A stretch of 64,000 nucleotides of DNA from Cercopithifilaria johnstoni (lineage: Eukaryota; Nematoda; Chromadorea; Rhabditida; Onchocercidae), in NCBI GenBank assembly GCA_916381525.1, contig CAKAEH010001278.1, positions 26,107 to 90,106 of the forward strand, given 5' to 3'. Below are positions 1-14,100 of the stretch, piece by piece (position 1 is the stretch's first letter; every line of letters begins with the position of its first letter). A program made the position numbers and the translations under genes. The notes under the pieces are model-generated. The model saw only the letters and a program-made list of their open reading frames with translations, made no database searches and was not told the origin of the DNA.

Positions 1-1956
1 ATACTATATGAAAAATCCTGGCATTTCCGGTATATTCCATATTATGAATATTTTCTTATCAAAATGTATTGAACAGGCAATTCAAATTTTAGAATTACAA
101 AAAGTGATTATTTGTAACATGAGAATCATTCATATTCTCAGGGTATTTCCAAGGTATTTGGAAAAAAATCTCAGGTATTTCGTCGTGTTTAGAAAGGTTT
201 ATACCCACTATAATAGTAATAGACTGGAATTTCATTTTATCCACAACATTCGCAATGTTGCTCGAGTAAATGATTATTTAGAGGAGAGTGAAAGTCTGTT
301 ACTTGTAATACATGATTAGTAATGAAAATTTTAAAACATGTAAGAGTAATAAACAACCAGAAAAATGAAACACTGTTACGCTAAAGGTATAAATAAATAA
401 CAGCGCCTAATTCATCGAATCATTAAGACCAATATTTGTGATGGTGAATGTGCCAAGGAAGAGTGGAATACTTACTTTCTTTTTATGTGATCTATGAGAA
501 CAAAAATATCGATAAATAAAAATTCATTTGAAGATCGAATTTAAATTTCAGAAGATATAAGTTCGTATTTCTCGAACCGACAGTATCATCGTTATCATAA
601 CGACCTCAGTTCATCGAGCTCTTAGAGATTAATACACCCATTCAAAAATAATAATCTGAACAATGTGGATCGTACAACTATGTAAGCATTTATGAAGATG
701 AGAAATATTCTGTATTCAACAAATAATAGCTTAAATTGTTGACAAAGCGCTGAAGGTTATCATTAGCTATTGCTTTTATAGCAATAGGCTCTAATTTTTG
801 TCCGAAATTCTAAAATTAAGTAGAAGAAAAACTCAGCAGTTCGAATAAATAAAATTGGAGTGCTCATAGAAAAATGAAAGAATTATTTCAACATATTCGC
901 AACAAACAATTAACTTCGATCTATAAAATTTATGAGTTGAGCATCCCATAAGCATCTCGTTATGGTTCTGGTTCAACCCCAGCTTAAGTCATTAGATCGG
1001 TTATGTTCTTTTCCAGTTCATCGGTACGTCTTGTCATATCATCTAATCGTCCAATGATTTATAGATCAAGCACGGCTAGGGTCAATTTTCTTTAAAAGTA
1101 GCAACTACTTTAGAATTTGTATGTATATAATTCAGCTTCAGAAAATTGATAGCCCAAACATTTCAAATGTTAAATTTGCAAAATAATGACCATTTGTTCA
1201 TAAAATGAGAGTAAATTAAAAGCGTAAAGAAGAAATAAAAAAAGTCAATAAGAACGGAAAGATCATGTTGATAAAAATTTTCTGGTTAATCACGGCATCC
1301 ATTCGTATCGGAAAGCACGAGATGAACTAACGAGGCTCACAGTAACAGAGTAACACCTGCAAGAAACAAGAAATATAAATTTATTATATATATGTCGTCC
1401 ATTAGAACATATCAGTTAGTGATACATGGCAGACATTACTATATAGCGACCACGGGAATAGTCTATCATGCCAAATACCAATATTGCGTTCAATCAACCT
1501 TTTACGTAAGGGTTAGTTAGCAGCGCAAAAATGAATAATTAATTTGAATTCGATAATTTTACGTATTAAATAGTAACAGAATAACAATTTTTTTGTCACA
1601 ACAATTTGCAATCTTGATGTCCTTTAAATGCTTGGTGTTGATATAAAAATTACAATGACTTTCTTCTCTTAAAAACTACTATTTTGAAATTACGAAATTG
1701 TTGAATGATTTAACACTTAGTCAAACTGTCCAAACTACGCTCCTCAATAATTCCTAACACACGTCTTTGTATTTGCTAGTAATTTCAAGTTGCTTGTTTA
1801 TTTATATTCTAACAACTTATTGTACAACACTAATATACCATTTATAATATTAGTATTGTATCCATAATGACAATGTAATACTTTATCCCACATTAATATT
1901 GTAGATAACGACAAGCAGTAATCAAATAAACTAACACTCTAACCATAAGCATCTCG
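1..1956. other. Intergenic stretch, no gene recognised
   Basis: I see no exon chain here on either strand. A 103-codon open frame at 8-319 on the plus strand resembles nothing I know and has no splice or start context, so I treat it as chance. The only gene-derived sequence is the decayed HSBP1 exon copy at 946-1060, listed separately. Confidence 0.5.
946..1060 (-). pseudogene. Decayed partial copy of the last HSBP1 exon
   Basis: These 115 bases match 1943-2057, the end of the intact HSBP1 last exon plus about 14 bases of 3' UTR, with five mismatches that I can count and no gap. Two adjacent changes turn the ACA CAA codons of the LMTQAGVEPEP tail into ACT TAA, a stop. Homology ends abruptly at both sides, and upstream exon sequence is missing, so this cannot encode the protein. 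It lies about 900 bp downstream of the parent gene in the same orientation, which suggests a local DNA duplication. A processed retrocopy is less likely, because the copy includes no upstream exon. Confidence 0.85.
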
Positions 1957-2524
1957 TTATGGCTCTGGTTCAACCCCAGCTTGTGTCATTAGATCGGTTA
2001 TGTTCTTTTCCAGTTCATCGATACGTCTTGTCATATCATCTATTCGTCCAATGATTTGATCAGACATGCGTTGAAAACGATCCTGCGTCTGTTGCAATAC
2101 TCCTTGTATCTGAAATAACCCATTTTCTTATTTTCTATCTCAAACTTGAAAGTCTTATATCGAAAATCTTTTCATAGAATCCTTAGAAGAGAAAAAAGCT
2201 CTGCCCTGTATTGGCCAACTTGTTGTCAGGACAATTAGCTTCTCTCCTGCATTGCCTGACTCATCATCACAGATAAAAAACACATTCAATGATAATATCA
2301 TGCGATATAGCAAAACAGAAAACGAGGTCATTGTAATTATTCATATTCCTAACCCACTTTCTAAAGCTAAAGTTGAAAAAAAAGAAACTAACCAGCGAAG
2401 TTAACTCTTGTAAACTCTGATCGCCAGGTCTTGCTTCCGGCAAAATTATAGAATCACTTTCTTTAACCTTTCTTGCCATCTCGTCATTATCTTTTTGCGC
2501 ATTTGGTTGTTGTTCGCTCTCCAT
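1957..2524 (-). CDS. HSBP1: Heat shock factor-binding protein 1 (HSBP1)
   Basis: HSBP1 is a small coiled-coil protein that binds trimeric heat-shock factor and damps the heat-shock response. Two exons: 2393-2524 and 1957-2109. Splicing uses GTTAGT at 2392 and TTTCAG at 2112-2110, phase 0. The product is 94 residues. Residues 45-94 carry the family core almost unchanged: the MSDQIIGRIDDM motif, then RIDELEKNI and the terminal LMTQAGVE. The hydrophobic heptads of the trimeric coiled coil are visible. The first 40 residues are a polar extension, longer than the roughly 76-residue human protein. The start is the first Met of the open frame. It is the last of three minus-strand genes in a row, about 820 bp downstream of EXOSC3. 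Confidence 0.95.
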
Positions 2525-3343
2525 CTTGCAACTTTTTTTCCTGTAATGATCACATTAAATAATTGAAACAAACTCATCAATTCACGCATCAAGGACTTAC
2601 AGAATTCGCTTCCTTTTCAACTATATCCAAAACAACGAATTACGAAAAAAGGTCACTTATCAAAGGATAAAAACGAAATACATAATGCATAACTTATGGA
2701 AATAAGAACTGAGAGTGAACACTTCAAACATCTTTCATCAAATCAACAACCGGAAGCCTTTATAATACTACTGCATAATTTGAAAAATATCCAAACTGAA
2801 ATGTTCTTGAATGAAAAGTACAGCTTGAATGAATCACATCTGTAAAATGAACAGCAACAAAGACTATTTGCAACCAATAAAAAAACTCGTAGCTTTAAAC
2901 TATGACAAATTAAGTAAGAACAACGAACATTGAGTGCAATGCTTAGAACAAATATAATACTGAGAATAAGCTTGGAATGCATAAATTCTAACCATCTTAA
3001 TTATTAAAATCAAGAAAGTTGATTTAAGAAACTGCACACGACAAAAAGTATCTGGAACAAATACATCCAAATAACATAACAGTCTAAATTTGCCATTTAT
3101 CATCAGTTATCACTTATCATTTTAGAAATGGTAGTGGTCGTCATAAATTCACTATTTTTAAGTAATAAAAAGATAAAATATAGTATGATAATTTATATCA
3201 CCATTCATTGACAAACTAATCTTGCATTTTCAAACAAATAATTGTTAAAATCAATTGTACTGATAATTAAAAATATTTACGAGCATGTACACGTACACAG
3301 CTACACAGATACTAGCTCGCATATACGTATTACATGCGAAGCA
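2525..3343. other. Spacer between EXOSC3 and HSBP1
   Basis: This 0.8-kb AT-rich spacer shows no exon with family resemblance. The open frames at 2743-2982 and 2900-3103 have no start or splice context and look like chance. Confidence 0.5.
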
Positions 3344-4816
3344 TTATGATGTTCGATCATTATTACTTTCATCAGACGATACAGGAAAGCCATATAAACG
3401 GCTAATTTGTTTGTCCACAAAAGCTGGAATATCGGGTTCTGGGATAAATTCCGAATCCTTAATTATTCGGTGAACAGCTACAACTTCCACGACATTAATG
3501 CCTTTGATCCAAATTCGCCCATTAATGCCACTTGTTATTTCAAATTTTATATCTTTACCAATCAGCGACAACAGCCTCGAAGTCGGTGAAAGGATTCGAC
3601 GTACAAGATTCAGGCTTGTTTTAAACAGAAATCCACCAGATGGTAGTGAACCCATACCGCGCGCTCGACCTTCGCCATCAACACATGTAAGCTGGAAATT
3701 ATTGAGTTTTTATTGAGCTTTTTTTAACGCTCCATCAGGCTTTGTTATATCCAACATCGTAAACATGCAGTGATCAAAAAGATAAGTACTTCTGGTTCCA
3801 AATGTTTTGTTGCAGAGGTGACAGTTGCATAAATTAAATCACCAACTTTCAAGTTTGGACGGTTACGTCTTGTGACACCTAGAAAACAAAGAATAAAACA
3901 AAATTTATCATCCATAATCGAAACAAAGCAGTGAGATTCGGAGAGCCAAATTTTTCAGGCTTTAGAAATGGTCCCCGTTAATACAAATTATTTAATAACA
4001 AGTTAGTCACGATGTTTCGGTGTCAATAACTCCTTAACGCATCAAAAATTAACCAAGTATAAATTTTAATCATTCGGGTCCATCTCTATTATGAATTTTC
4101 TTCTAAAACTAATCCCACAAATCTTAATAATATACAATTATTATTACTTTATTAGTTGCGTAAAAACTGCTATACAATAAAGATTTAATATAGTGAAGTT
4201 AAACCTTCAAAGGAAAGAAAATTGATAAAAGCGATGTCAGCAGCTCCGATATCAATTTTAAACGTTTCACCGTGTGCAGAAGTAACAATTCCAATTACAC
4301 GATCACCCTTTTGTGGGACATATCTGAAAGACAATTCGCTCTTCAAATAATCGATTTTTGTTTTCATTCACTTTAATCTTTTCAAACTTCAAATCTAAAA
4401 ATCAATTTCGAAATTAAATCTTATAAAAATTAAAATCATTTATTAGTTAATGTTCAGAGTTCAAATCTCATGAAATAAACCTTCGTGAGTGAACTGCCAT
4501 CCATTGTTTACCGTGAGATACACGCCGCACTCCAGGTTGTACGACTAACAAGTTATCAGGATCATTGATTACTCGTTCTAGACCACAACCAATTACCTGG
4601 AGTGCATTTGTTTCGCTAATAAGAGTCAATTAGGAATACAGGTACATATGTCAAATAAATAAAACATGAATATGCTACCGTGCAGCGAATAATAAAACAG
4701 AAAACATGAATTAACATATGGAATGTTCAAAAACTTTTAGGAAAACTAACTTCTGTCCTTTTTTTACCAGGAACCATCAAAGGAACGATGTCACCTGGTA
4801 GATAAATCCCACTCAT
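3344..4816 (-). CDS. EXOSC3: Exosome complex cap subunit RRP40 (EXOSC3)
   Basis: RRP40 is one of three S1/KH cap subunits of the RNA exosome, which degrades and trims RNA 3' to 5' in nucleus and cytoplasm. Five exons: 4751-4816, 4481-4596, 4205-4323, 3790-3878, 3344-3691. The phases close and give 245 residues, the usual size. In order: an N-terminal beta domain (residues 1-60, with the G-D-I-V-P start typical of cap proteins), an S1 domain (about 61-130, with YVPQKGDRVIGIV, LSFEG and RNRPNLKVGDLIYA) and a KH domain (about 135-230). The G-x-N-G motif diagnostic of RRP40 is at 185-188, followed by RIW. The start Met follows the family pattern. TONSL ends 328 bp upstream on the same strand. Confidence 0.96.
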
Positions 4817-5144
4817 TTCCTCAGTTTTCCAAGCTTATAATCTCAGATGACATATAACTGAAATTGATTAACTTCTCTGAATGCAATGTTTCATGTATAA
4901 GTTATTAAAGATAATAAACGTATGGAGAGAAAAAAATTAATCCATGAATTTTGGATAATTGTTCACAGACATATCAGATAAAATCATGTAGACTCGATCG
5001 ATAATTTGTCATTGGAGAAAAAGTTAGCAAACGCTTCATTTAAATTTAGCATAGAAGGTATTCAAACTGATAAAGCAAAACAAAAAAGTTTCTAGCTAAA
5101 AGCTTCGGAACATAACATTTATTCAGCATTTATAATATACAAAG
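4817..5144. other. Short spacer between TONSL and EXOSC3
   Basis: These 328 bp separate the TONSL stop from the EXOSC3 start on the same strand. Apart from the TONSL polyadenylation hexamer at 5118-5123, no feature stands out. The distance would allow a nematode-style operon. Confidence 0.5.
5118..5123 (-). promoter_or_regulatory. Candidate poly(A) signal of TONSL
   Basis: An AATAAA hexamer on the minus strand lies about 22 nt after the TONSL stop codon. A very short 3' UTR like this is common in nematodes. Cleavage here is inferred from position only. Confidence 0.5.
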
Positions 5145-8100
5145 TCATTTCAAGCAAAATTTATATGAATCGGGCAGCAATTCCTCAATTTTCCGACGAA
5201 ACTTATTGCTGAATTGAAATCTTACAGTACTACTAGTAATCAAGTCTGCTTTAAGTATATGAACTATTTCTTCTGGGTTCGCTTCGAGCGAACTGCAATC
5301 AGCCAACAAAACTGTTGCGAAAGGCATCTGAAATAAAACAAAATTTTATTTAAAATTTAAAATTGCTCCCTACTTTTTCTGACTAGGTTCTCTCGAAGTG
5401 TAACTTTTTTAATTAAATCGAATATTTAAGAACCTAAATTTAATCCTTAATTTCTACTCCAATCTCCAATCCTCAATTTCTTTCAGTTGAAACTTATGAG
5501 TAGAGCAAAAAACATTATAAAATTCCGGACATCAATTATTACACAAGAGAATTAGCAATGAATTCTGCGATTTATAGCACTAAGCACTTAAAACATATCT
5601 TAGCAAGAAATCTGTTTACGTTACCAAAACTAATTTGAGATATTTTAATATTTTGTGCATGTTTAAAGAATCTATAAAAATCCGCTATTTTCGACAAGTA
5701 ATCGAAGATACCTTATCAGCTTTAATTTTTAAACAAATTCCGACAATAGAAGAAGTGGCTGTTGTTGCAGACAAATCCAGAAGAAGCATATTTGGACAGT
5801 ATGTGAATGACCATTCCATTATATAATCCGGATTAAGCAAGCCATTGAGGGATATTTTCAAGGTTTCTAATTTTCTCTCTACTTCTGGCTGAAATTGAAG
5901 AAAAATCAATAAAATTTTACGTATTTATTAATCTCTTGTCTGTTCTAAATAAAAGACTCAGTCAATTTATGACTTTGATTGATTCCTTTATAATGTAGCG
6001 ACACAAATGACCACGAAAGATTAGAGAATTAGCCTCTATGATATATCCTATCCAAAATAGTTACTTTAAAAGACATGCTACAATGAATGATCGAATACAT
6101 TTGATAACGAAATTGAAATCATAGCGTCTGTTACTTATGGATGAGAAATAATAAAAGGTAATGCCGCATTTGATAATTCAAACAATGAGATTTATTAGAG
6201 TACATTTTTTTCATTTCGGATATTGGCATATAGAACTTCAGGACAGCGATATTTTACCTCTTGCTAGGTATATAATTATCGCCAACGTGCAATAATCAAC
6301 AAGAGAGAAATTAATCGAAAATGCTGAGGTCCATAAATTGCACAGATGAAATCAAAGTTTCAGTAACAATTTTGTTTGATTTACTAATTAAATGAATAAG
6401 TCTCAAATTTTATAAGCCTAGAACGGCATACTGTTTGACTTAATTTGAATCATAATATTAGTGCTGATAACTGAAAATTGATGAGAGGAGTCCTCAACTA
6501 AATACAAGTACAAAAAACAAGAATACCACCTTACCATATTATCCATTTTTGATACAGCTGTACATGATAGATCTAAATATTTCAAGCTCTTACAAGCTTG
6601 AATTATTTCTGAAGCGTGATCTGAATTGATTTCTGGGTTGAAACTTAAATCTAGCACTTCTAATGAAATTATTTCTGAAAAAAATGCAATAAAATAATAG
6701 AATAGGTTATTAGTTAACATCAAATTAGTTGAGCAAAATAGGTGAAATTGCAATCATTAGCACATTATTTTTTTTTTGAACAACCTAATTTCTTTCACAA
6801 ATAAACGTTTGAATATGAGGATACAAATAGCGTAAATTCAGCGATAGATAAAATGAAGCATAAAATGAAAGCAAAATAAAGCTATGCAAAGTATAGCACA
6901 AATATATTTAAACATTCTTATAAATGGCGAAGTTTTTAATCTTTTGAAATTTAATGCTTACTTTTAATCTGTTGCATTAAAGAATCTGTAACGCTTCGGT
7001 TTATGTTACATGAAGCAAGTTTAAGATCTATAAGATTAGGACACAAGCTGACGAAAGTAACCAAATGATCGGAACTATTGTCGCCGAGATTATTATAACT
7101 CAAATCTAGCTTGGTCAGTGCATCGCAGACAGAATAATCACCAATCAACTGTCGAAGATATCTGCTGAAATATTTCATGTTTTGCAATAGTTCACAAAGT
7201 TGAAAATTCAAGAAATAGCAAAAAAGGAAGTGAAGAATCATCCCTTTTAGCTTTTAACTAGATTGATCCATCCAGATTTTCTGGAATAATAAATTCATTC
7301 AGCTCAAAATGAAATCAAACGACAAAGTATTTTAATAGTTTCAGAAATTTAAAAATGAGAAGACAGTGGTATAGCCTACTCCATCGGTCACTGTAATAGT
7401 AGAAAAAGTGGATTTCCTAAGAACTTGAACTCATATTATAGTGCACTTCTAACTCTTGACTTCTAAGAGGGCCGATTAACAATTTAATTCAGTCATAAAT
7501 CAAATTTTTCAATGAATGAAGACAGAACATACCTTTTTAATGCGCAACAAGGTAAGTTCAGTAAAGTGAGATGTCGAAGGATTTTTGAAATTAAATCGAT
7601 AAATGGAGTTGACAGTGAATTGCCATCTAGATAAAGTTCTAGTAAATTTGACTGCAAAATTTCAACAGCTGCGCAGACGGCATCATCTTGGCCAATATTC
7701 ATTTCACGCAAATCCAATGAGCCATTCGTACTTTCCGCAAGAGTATGCAACACATTCGCCATTAATCCTGTAAAGTGACGAGGTACTGTACTCAATGTAA
7801 ATTTGATGTTACAGATATATTCAAAATATTAAATCCAGCAACATAAATTAAATAAAAATTTTACGCAATAAAATCTGAAAACAATGATTTTACAGCCTTC
7901 TTCACAGTAATTTTCTTCTTTCCTAAATTGACTTGCTTATGTATTATTGCAATGGCTACAACACGATCAACTCTTGAATAATATTCTGAAAATACAGTTA
8001 CTTCTAGCTCGTTTTGCATAAATTTGAGCGGCGGACGGTTTTGCGCAACCGTTTATGATACATTTCAGAATTTTCTCATTTGCTAGTACCAACTCAATTG

Positions 8101-11100
8101 GTGTATCATCGGACAGTTCGCAATCATCGTGACATAATGTCATGGATGTATACTCCACATCACCTTTTAGCTCTTCTTCACAACGTTTCCGGATATCGCC
8201 TATGAAGCAGGAACTGAAATAGCAATGATGGAAAATGATAAGATTCGATAACGCAGAATAACTTCATCCTCCCAGCGCAGAGGTGACAGAAATAAAATAC
8301 ATTCATCATTAAGGTTTCATTTATAAAAGCAAACAACTGTCCACAAAAAAGGCATAAATTCGTTCTTGATAATAACTAAGGCGATGATAAGCCCGAAAAT
8401 TTTCGGTAACAAGACGCGGTAAGATTTAAAAACGTTAATAAACCTTGCAAAAGGCATTCCTTTGGTTTTTAAATGTGTACCATCGTCCTTCATCAAGATA
8501 ATTTTAACAAAAATTTGATTTTTAACACTTGGTGGCGCAGAGAATGATGATGATGACGACGGCATTTTATATTCTTGTAGACTACTAGCAATCGTTGAGT
8601 TTCTTTTATTGGAACGTTGAGTTTCTTTTATTGGTTCGAAGGGATGCAATTCTGTATTTGAAGTGCTTCCACTTTGTATGCTTCGTGCTGCTGGGCCTAA
8701 GATCACCGTATCATCATCTGAATCTTCGATATTTCTGAAAATGAATTTTAGTATATTTGAAACCCAATATAACGGAAAGCAAACCAATTTGGTGTATGAA
8801 ACAAAATTAACTGATAGTAAGATTTGATTTCTATGAAACCATGCTATGCAGAAAGTGTAATACATTGTAAACATCCTTGAGAAACTTTCAGAAATAAAGT
8901 ACCAACCTTTTTATTCTCAGACGGCTTTTTCTGCTGGATTCCGCAGTAGTAAAAGATTCACGTAATGGTGTAGAACCAGAATTACATGGCAATTCGTCAG
9001 AAAAATTTGTCGAAAAATTGCGCTTGACCTGAGCGGTAGTTTCCGCTGAAACCGATTATCGTTTTGAAATAACATAAATTTTAGTGAAGATTCAACTGCT
9101 GTATCTCCTCCGTATTTATTAAAAATTATTATATTTAACTAGTACCTCATAGTTCCAAATCTTTCAAACACGATTTTTAAAACTTCGGAATTATACAAAA
9201 ACAAATTACTCGTAGAATTAAATAAAATTAAAAACAAACCATTTTCAGTTTTAGCAATTTGCTGCTTGTTTAATAACGGAGGCAAGGAATTGGATGAAAA
9301 GGACAATGAAGCTTGATGAGTAGAAGGAAATTCAGTGAAATCATCAATGCCAATAAGTGCGTCGTCCACTGGAGGCAAATGTCTTGTATGCCACATTTCA
9401 TCCCCTTCACCCTAAAATGTGTCATCATGGATTATACTTGAAATTTGTAGGAAAAAAAATGGAAAGAACTATGTCCATTTATTATTTGTGCATTTATTTG
9501 CGCAACACCAAGTTCTTCTCAAATTTCACTACAATAGTCAATAATAAAAAGGATAAATATAGTTCAAACGCGAAATGGATGCTTCAAAACATTCCACAAA
9601 GTCAACAAGATATGCCTCACATGCTGGAATGCTGGTTCCGTAAAACTATTAGCACCATATGTTGAAAACATGCAGAGATGTCATACGATATCAGATTATA
9701 CCGAATCCGAAAAGTATATTATTAAAATACTCAAAACATACTAAAACTTAGCACTACTCAAGAATAATGGATAAAAACCTCATTAAACGAAGCATCATCA
9801 GTATCTAATACATCTAGTAGAACATTTTTTCGATCATGTGTTGCTCCACGTCCCACAACATTCATCGTTTTCCGATATTCATGCAAATTTGACACATTTG
9901 AATCAACTATTTTTCTAGACACGGCATTCGCATGTGTCTTTGATTTTATTTTATCATTTAATTTGAGCTTTTTCGGCGGTGGCTCAGCGTTTACGACTAT
10001 GTTCACTGAAACAGTTATTAACGTTAAAGTTAACAAAATCAAAGACGAGTTCAAGGTAATGATAGTGAAAATTTTGAGCAATATAGAAATCCATTTAAAA
10101 AAACGACCATCAAATAAACAAAAATTGTTTTGAACAATCCATTTAACGTAAATTTCAAATTTCTGTTCAATATTTATAGAGTAATGGAGAGATTTTTGAG
10201 TAATTTTGTGAACACGATGTTAATTTAAAACGAAAAATCTGCTTACACAGTTTATCTCAAATTTTGAAAATTATGCGACAAATCTCGAGAACTTTGATGT
10301 TAAACATTTATATCAAAAAGTTCAAAAAAATGAATTAGAAGCGCATAAATATCAAAAACAAATTACGAAACCTTCTTTTAGCTTCATTTCCATGACTGAT
10401 ACAAGTCGTTTGGCTTCCTCAATAACATCATCTTCAACCATTCCCACTTTAATTGCATTTCGAAAAAAATCAAGCGCAGTCCAGTCATCACGATTTTTGA
10501 TTGCAACGTTCGCCCCAAATTTTAATAATAAGTCAACGATTGCTGTAGCACCTCGATCACATGCTTCCATTAATGGAGTTAGACCACCACTATCCTGGAA
10601 ATTTTTACAGCAAAATTCAGGGGTGAAAAACAAAGAACATTAATTTCAATACATTTCATTTTCTGAAAATGCAAATCTGAAAAACTTGAAGTGAATGAAA
10701 TATGAAAGCGAAAAATTATTTTTTGAATGTTAAATAAAAATAAGCAAAGATGTCAAAAGTCTTTAAATGAAATATTCAACAATAAGCTGAATTTCACTTA
10801 CTTTTCTAAATTTTTATCATAAAACGAATCACCAAAGGAACAAACAGACAATGTGAATAAACTGGAATAGACGAGAAATGAAACATACTGTTCGTTCTCC
10901 ATCAGCCGACAAAGTTCCTTCATTTGACCGCAAATTAAGATTTGCACCAAGTTGAGCCAAAATTCGAACATTTTCAAATTTTAACGCTCCAACAGCTTCA
11001 TGTAGCGGTGTCCAGCCACCTTCATCGCGAGCATTTATATTGTACCCCTGAAAAACTCCAGGTCATACACAACAAATTACAACACAATTTCAAAAAAGAA

Positions 11101-14100
11101 AAGAAAATGAATATATTTGAAAATTTAAACCTTCAGGAATATTTCAACTAACTGCAACCGACAAAAGAATTTTGAGAAAAACGTCATGTGAGCACTTTTG
11201 CTTGAAAACTGATTCGAGAAAATGAGTGAAATAATCAGATACCGGCACTGAAAGACCTCATCAAGGAAACCACCAGAACTACACCTAATTAAAATATTTG
11301 TTCAATTCGGTTATCAGTGGATTGCAAAAAATATACAAAAAGAAGGAAAAGATTATAGTGAACCATTTCGACAAGCATTTTCAAATACATGGTATCACTA
11401 CCGCGAGCAGCTTCATGCATTCGTGTTTCACCGTATAAATTGATTTTCTTATCTTTCTCGGACCGGATACGCTCTTCCATACTATGACGGCTTGCTTCTT
11501 CTAAAATTTGAAAATATTAAAGATTTAAAATGAAACAAAAAACATTCTATTGGCAACGTATGTACCTTCTTATTTTTCGTTTGAAGAAACTGAACAGTGT
11601 CGAAAATGACACCTATGTTAAAAATAATGCAAAATGAAAAATTATACTAACCGTGACAACGAGCCAAAACTTGTGTATCACTCAAATCGTCCCATTCATC
11701 AACGAAGTTTTCATCTTTTCCCTCATCGCTTTCTGGTTCCCCGTCATCGTCTTCTGCATTATTATTGAGATTTTCAAGTTTCGCTTCAATTTCTACTTGC
11801 AAATCTTTGTTTACATCATTGTCGTTCACATATGCCAACATGTTTTCATACAAAGTTCTCTAAAAATGAAATTATTTGACACTTCATAATCATCTGCTTT
11901 TCAATTTCAGCCGTTTTTCGGGTCAACATTTTGATAACATATATTACCAAATTATAAAAAGCATATAAACTACCCAAATTTTACTTATTTAAGTAAATAT
12001 ATGGCACTCAATTCTCATTACACTTAAAATTAAAGCACAAAATGACTTAGTTCACTTCCTAAAACATGTCTATTAGATGAATGAAAATAATTACTTTTTG
12101 ACGGTTGTAAATAACAAGGGATTCCGATTTCCGGAAAAATTTCAGAACTTCCTTCGGTGAGAACGAATCAATATTTGCAGCAGCATTAGCAATACAAAGA
12201 CTTGTATCAGCTTTCTAAATGCAATATAATTCTCGTTAATCTCGAAGATCTGATAAAAATTCGAATTTCGACGCTAACTACTACCAAAAGTGTTATTTGC
12301 TCAATTAACTACGCATTCACTTTCACAAAACTTCACGTTATCCATACAAGTTATTTATCTTTTTTCTAAAGTTCATCTCCCTTAACTAAGGAAAAATTTC
12401 TTATAAAGGTATACTATCTTTATAAGGAATTATAACTTATATATAAGAAGTTACAAAAGTAATTGAATGTAAATCCTTCAAGATTTCCAACACTAATTCA
12501 AATAAATTAGAAAAATTAGAATCTATACCTTGGCATCGCTTATATTCAAAGTGTTTTCAAGACTTTCAACTTCGACAAAGCAATTAAATGCCTCTTCGTA
12601 ACGATCTAATTCCTTTGCTGTTTCTGCTATAGACACCAAAGCTTTAATTTTACATTCCGTTTGGCAAGCATAAACTAACATCTTTTTGTAATACTCGAGC
12701 GATATTTCATAAAATCCTGCCTGCAAATGGAAGTTCTTGCAAAACTTCTTTTTTTTTAATGCAGAAATTTTCATAAATGAACACAGCTTAAACAATAGTA
12801 AAAAAGAGAAAAGTGCTAAAAAATAGGTATACCTCATACAAGCTATCTGCAATTTTCTCAGTGATCTTCATCTTAAGCTGTTCGTCGGCACTTTCCAGCA
12901 CTCTCAATCGCTCAATCGTTTTGTAGACTAAAATGACAAACTTATGAAATCAAGAAATCAGGAGTAAAGCAAAATCGTAAGTGCGTACGGCAAAAAAGAA
13001 ATGAAGGTTTGTAATGTATGAATGCTAAACCATTTGAAGGCTCGTTAAATTGCATTTAGCAATACAATCCGTTCCATTAGAACTACATCTAGCAATGCAA
13101 TCCGTTCCACAGTGTTATAATTTCCTGCTTAATGAAACCAAGAGGGTGTCCTTGGAACATCCCGCACTCCTAACTAGCTAAATTTAAAGTGTCGCAATCC
13201 AAGCAACATACACAGAGAAATTTCTTGTTGGCTGGCATTATATAAGAATTATAAAATCTGAGCGATAGCGCACTAAACTTCAGTACAAATATTTTTAGCC
13301 TTACTTACATCAAAAACAACTCACAGGAAATGAATTTAAGCTAAATGACCGAAAGTTTTACTAGGACTGTGTGACAGGGATAACAGTTTCACATAATATT
13401 CCAGTATATAAATGAATGAAAAAGTTATAAATTCTAAAACATCGAAGGCCAATGAAGAGAAACTATAAATCTCATTGGGAAATTAAAATCATGAAGCTTC
13501 AACTTTCTGTTGATGAAATGAAAGATCACCTGTTATCAATATTTGATAGAAAAATCTTCGCTCCTCAGCATCCAATTTTTCATGTCCTTTGGAAGCTAAC
13601 ATTGAAATGAGATCCCATTTTGCACCAACAAAATCCTTCGCTCTAATTTTCTCCTTCAAAATAAATCACATTGGTACATGAAGAAAGAGTATTTAAATTT
13701 CGAAATGATGAAATCGAATTTTTATGTAAACTGGAGCTATATTTATACCTGAGCTAATATGAATTTTGCTTCACATAATGCTTGCTGATCTAAACTGGCG
13801 GCTACATGAACCAGCTCAATAGCAGTTTTCAAACGCTGATCACCAGAAAAATTCATCTTTGAAAGTAAACAGCGATACTGCAAGTCATGATCACCTGCAC
13901 GCCTATAAAAGATTTCGCTTTTTAACCTATACTATGGTATATAATACAATTGAAAACCTAACCCTGTATGATAGTAGTAAAGAACGATATTCTAATATTT
14001 ATTCAGAAGTAAAGGAATTATTAAAGTAATAGAAATCAAAAAATAAAAAATAATCGAATAAACAAGTAGTTGGAAAACTGAGATTCTCTATACATCTATG

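Noticed and set aside
8..319. 103-codon plus-strand open frame near the left edge
   Set aside because: No recognisable family, no splice context, and composition like the surrounding non-coding DNA.
7861..8045. Protein-like open frame in a second reading frame overlapping TONSL exon 19 and the following intron
   Set aside because: Using the donor at 8001 and acceptor at 7768-7770 restores phase and aligns with the family through the start of the leucine-rich repeats; the other frame ends in TAA and would need a frameshift.
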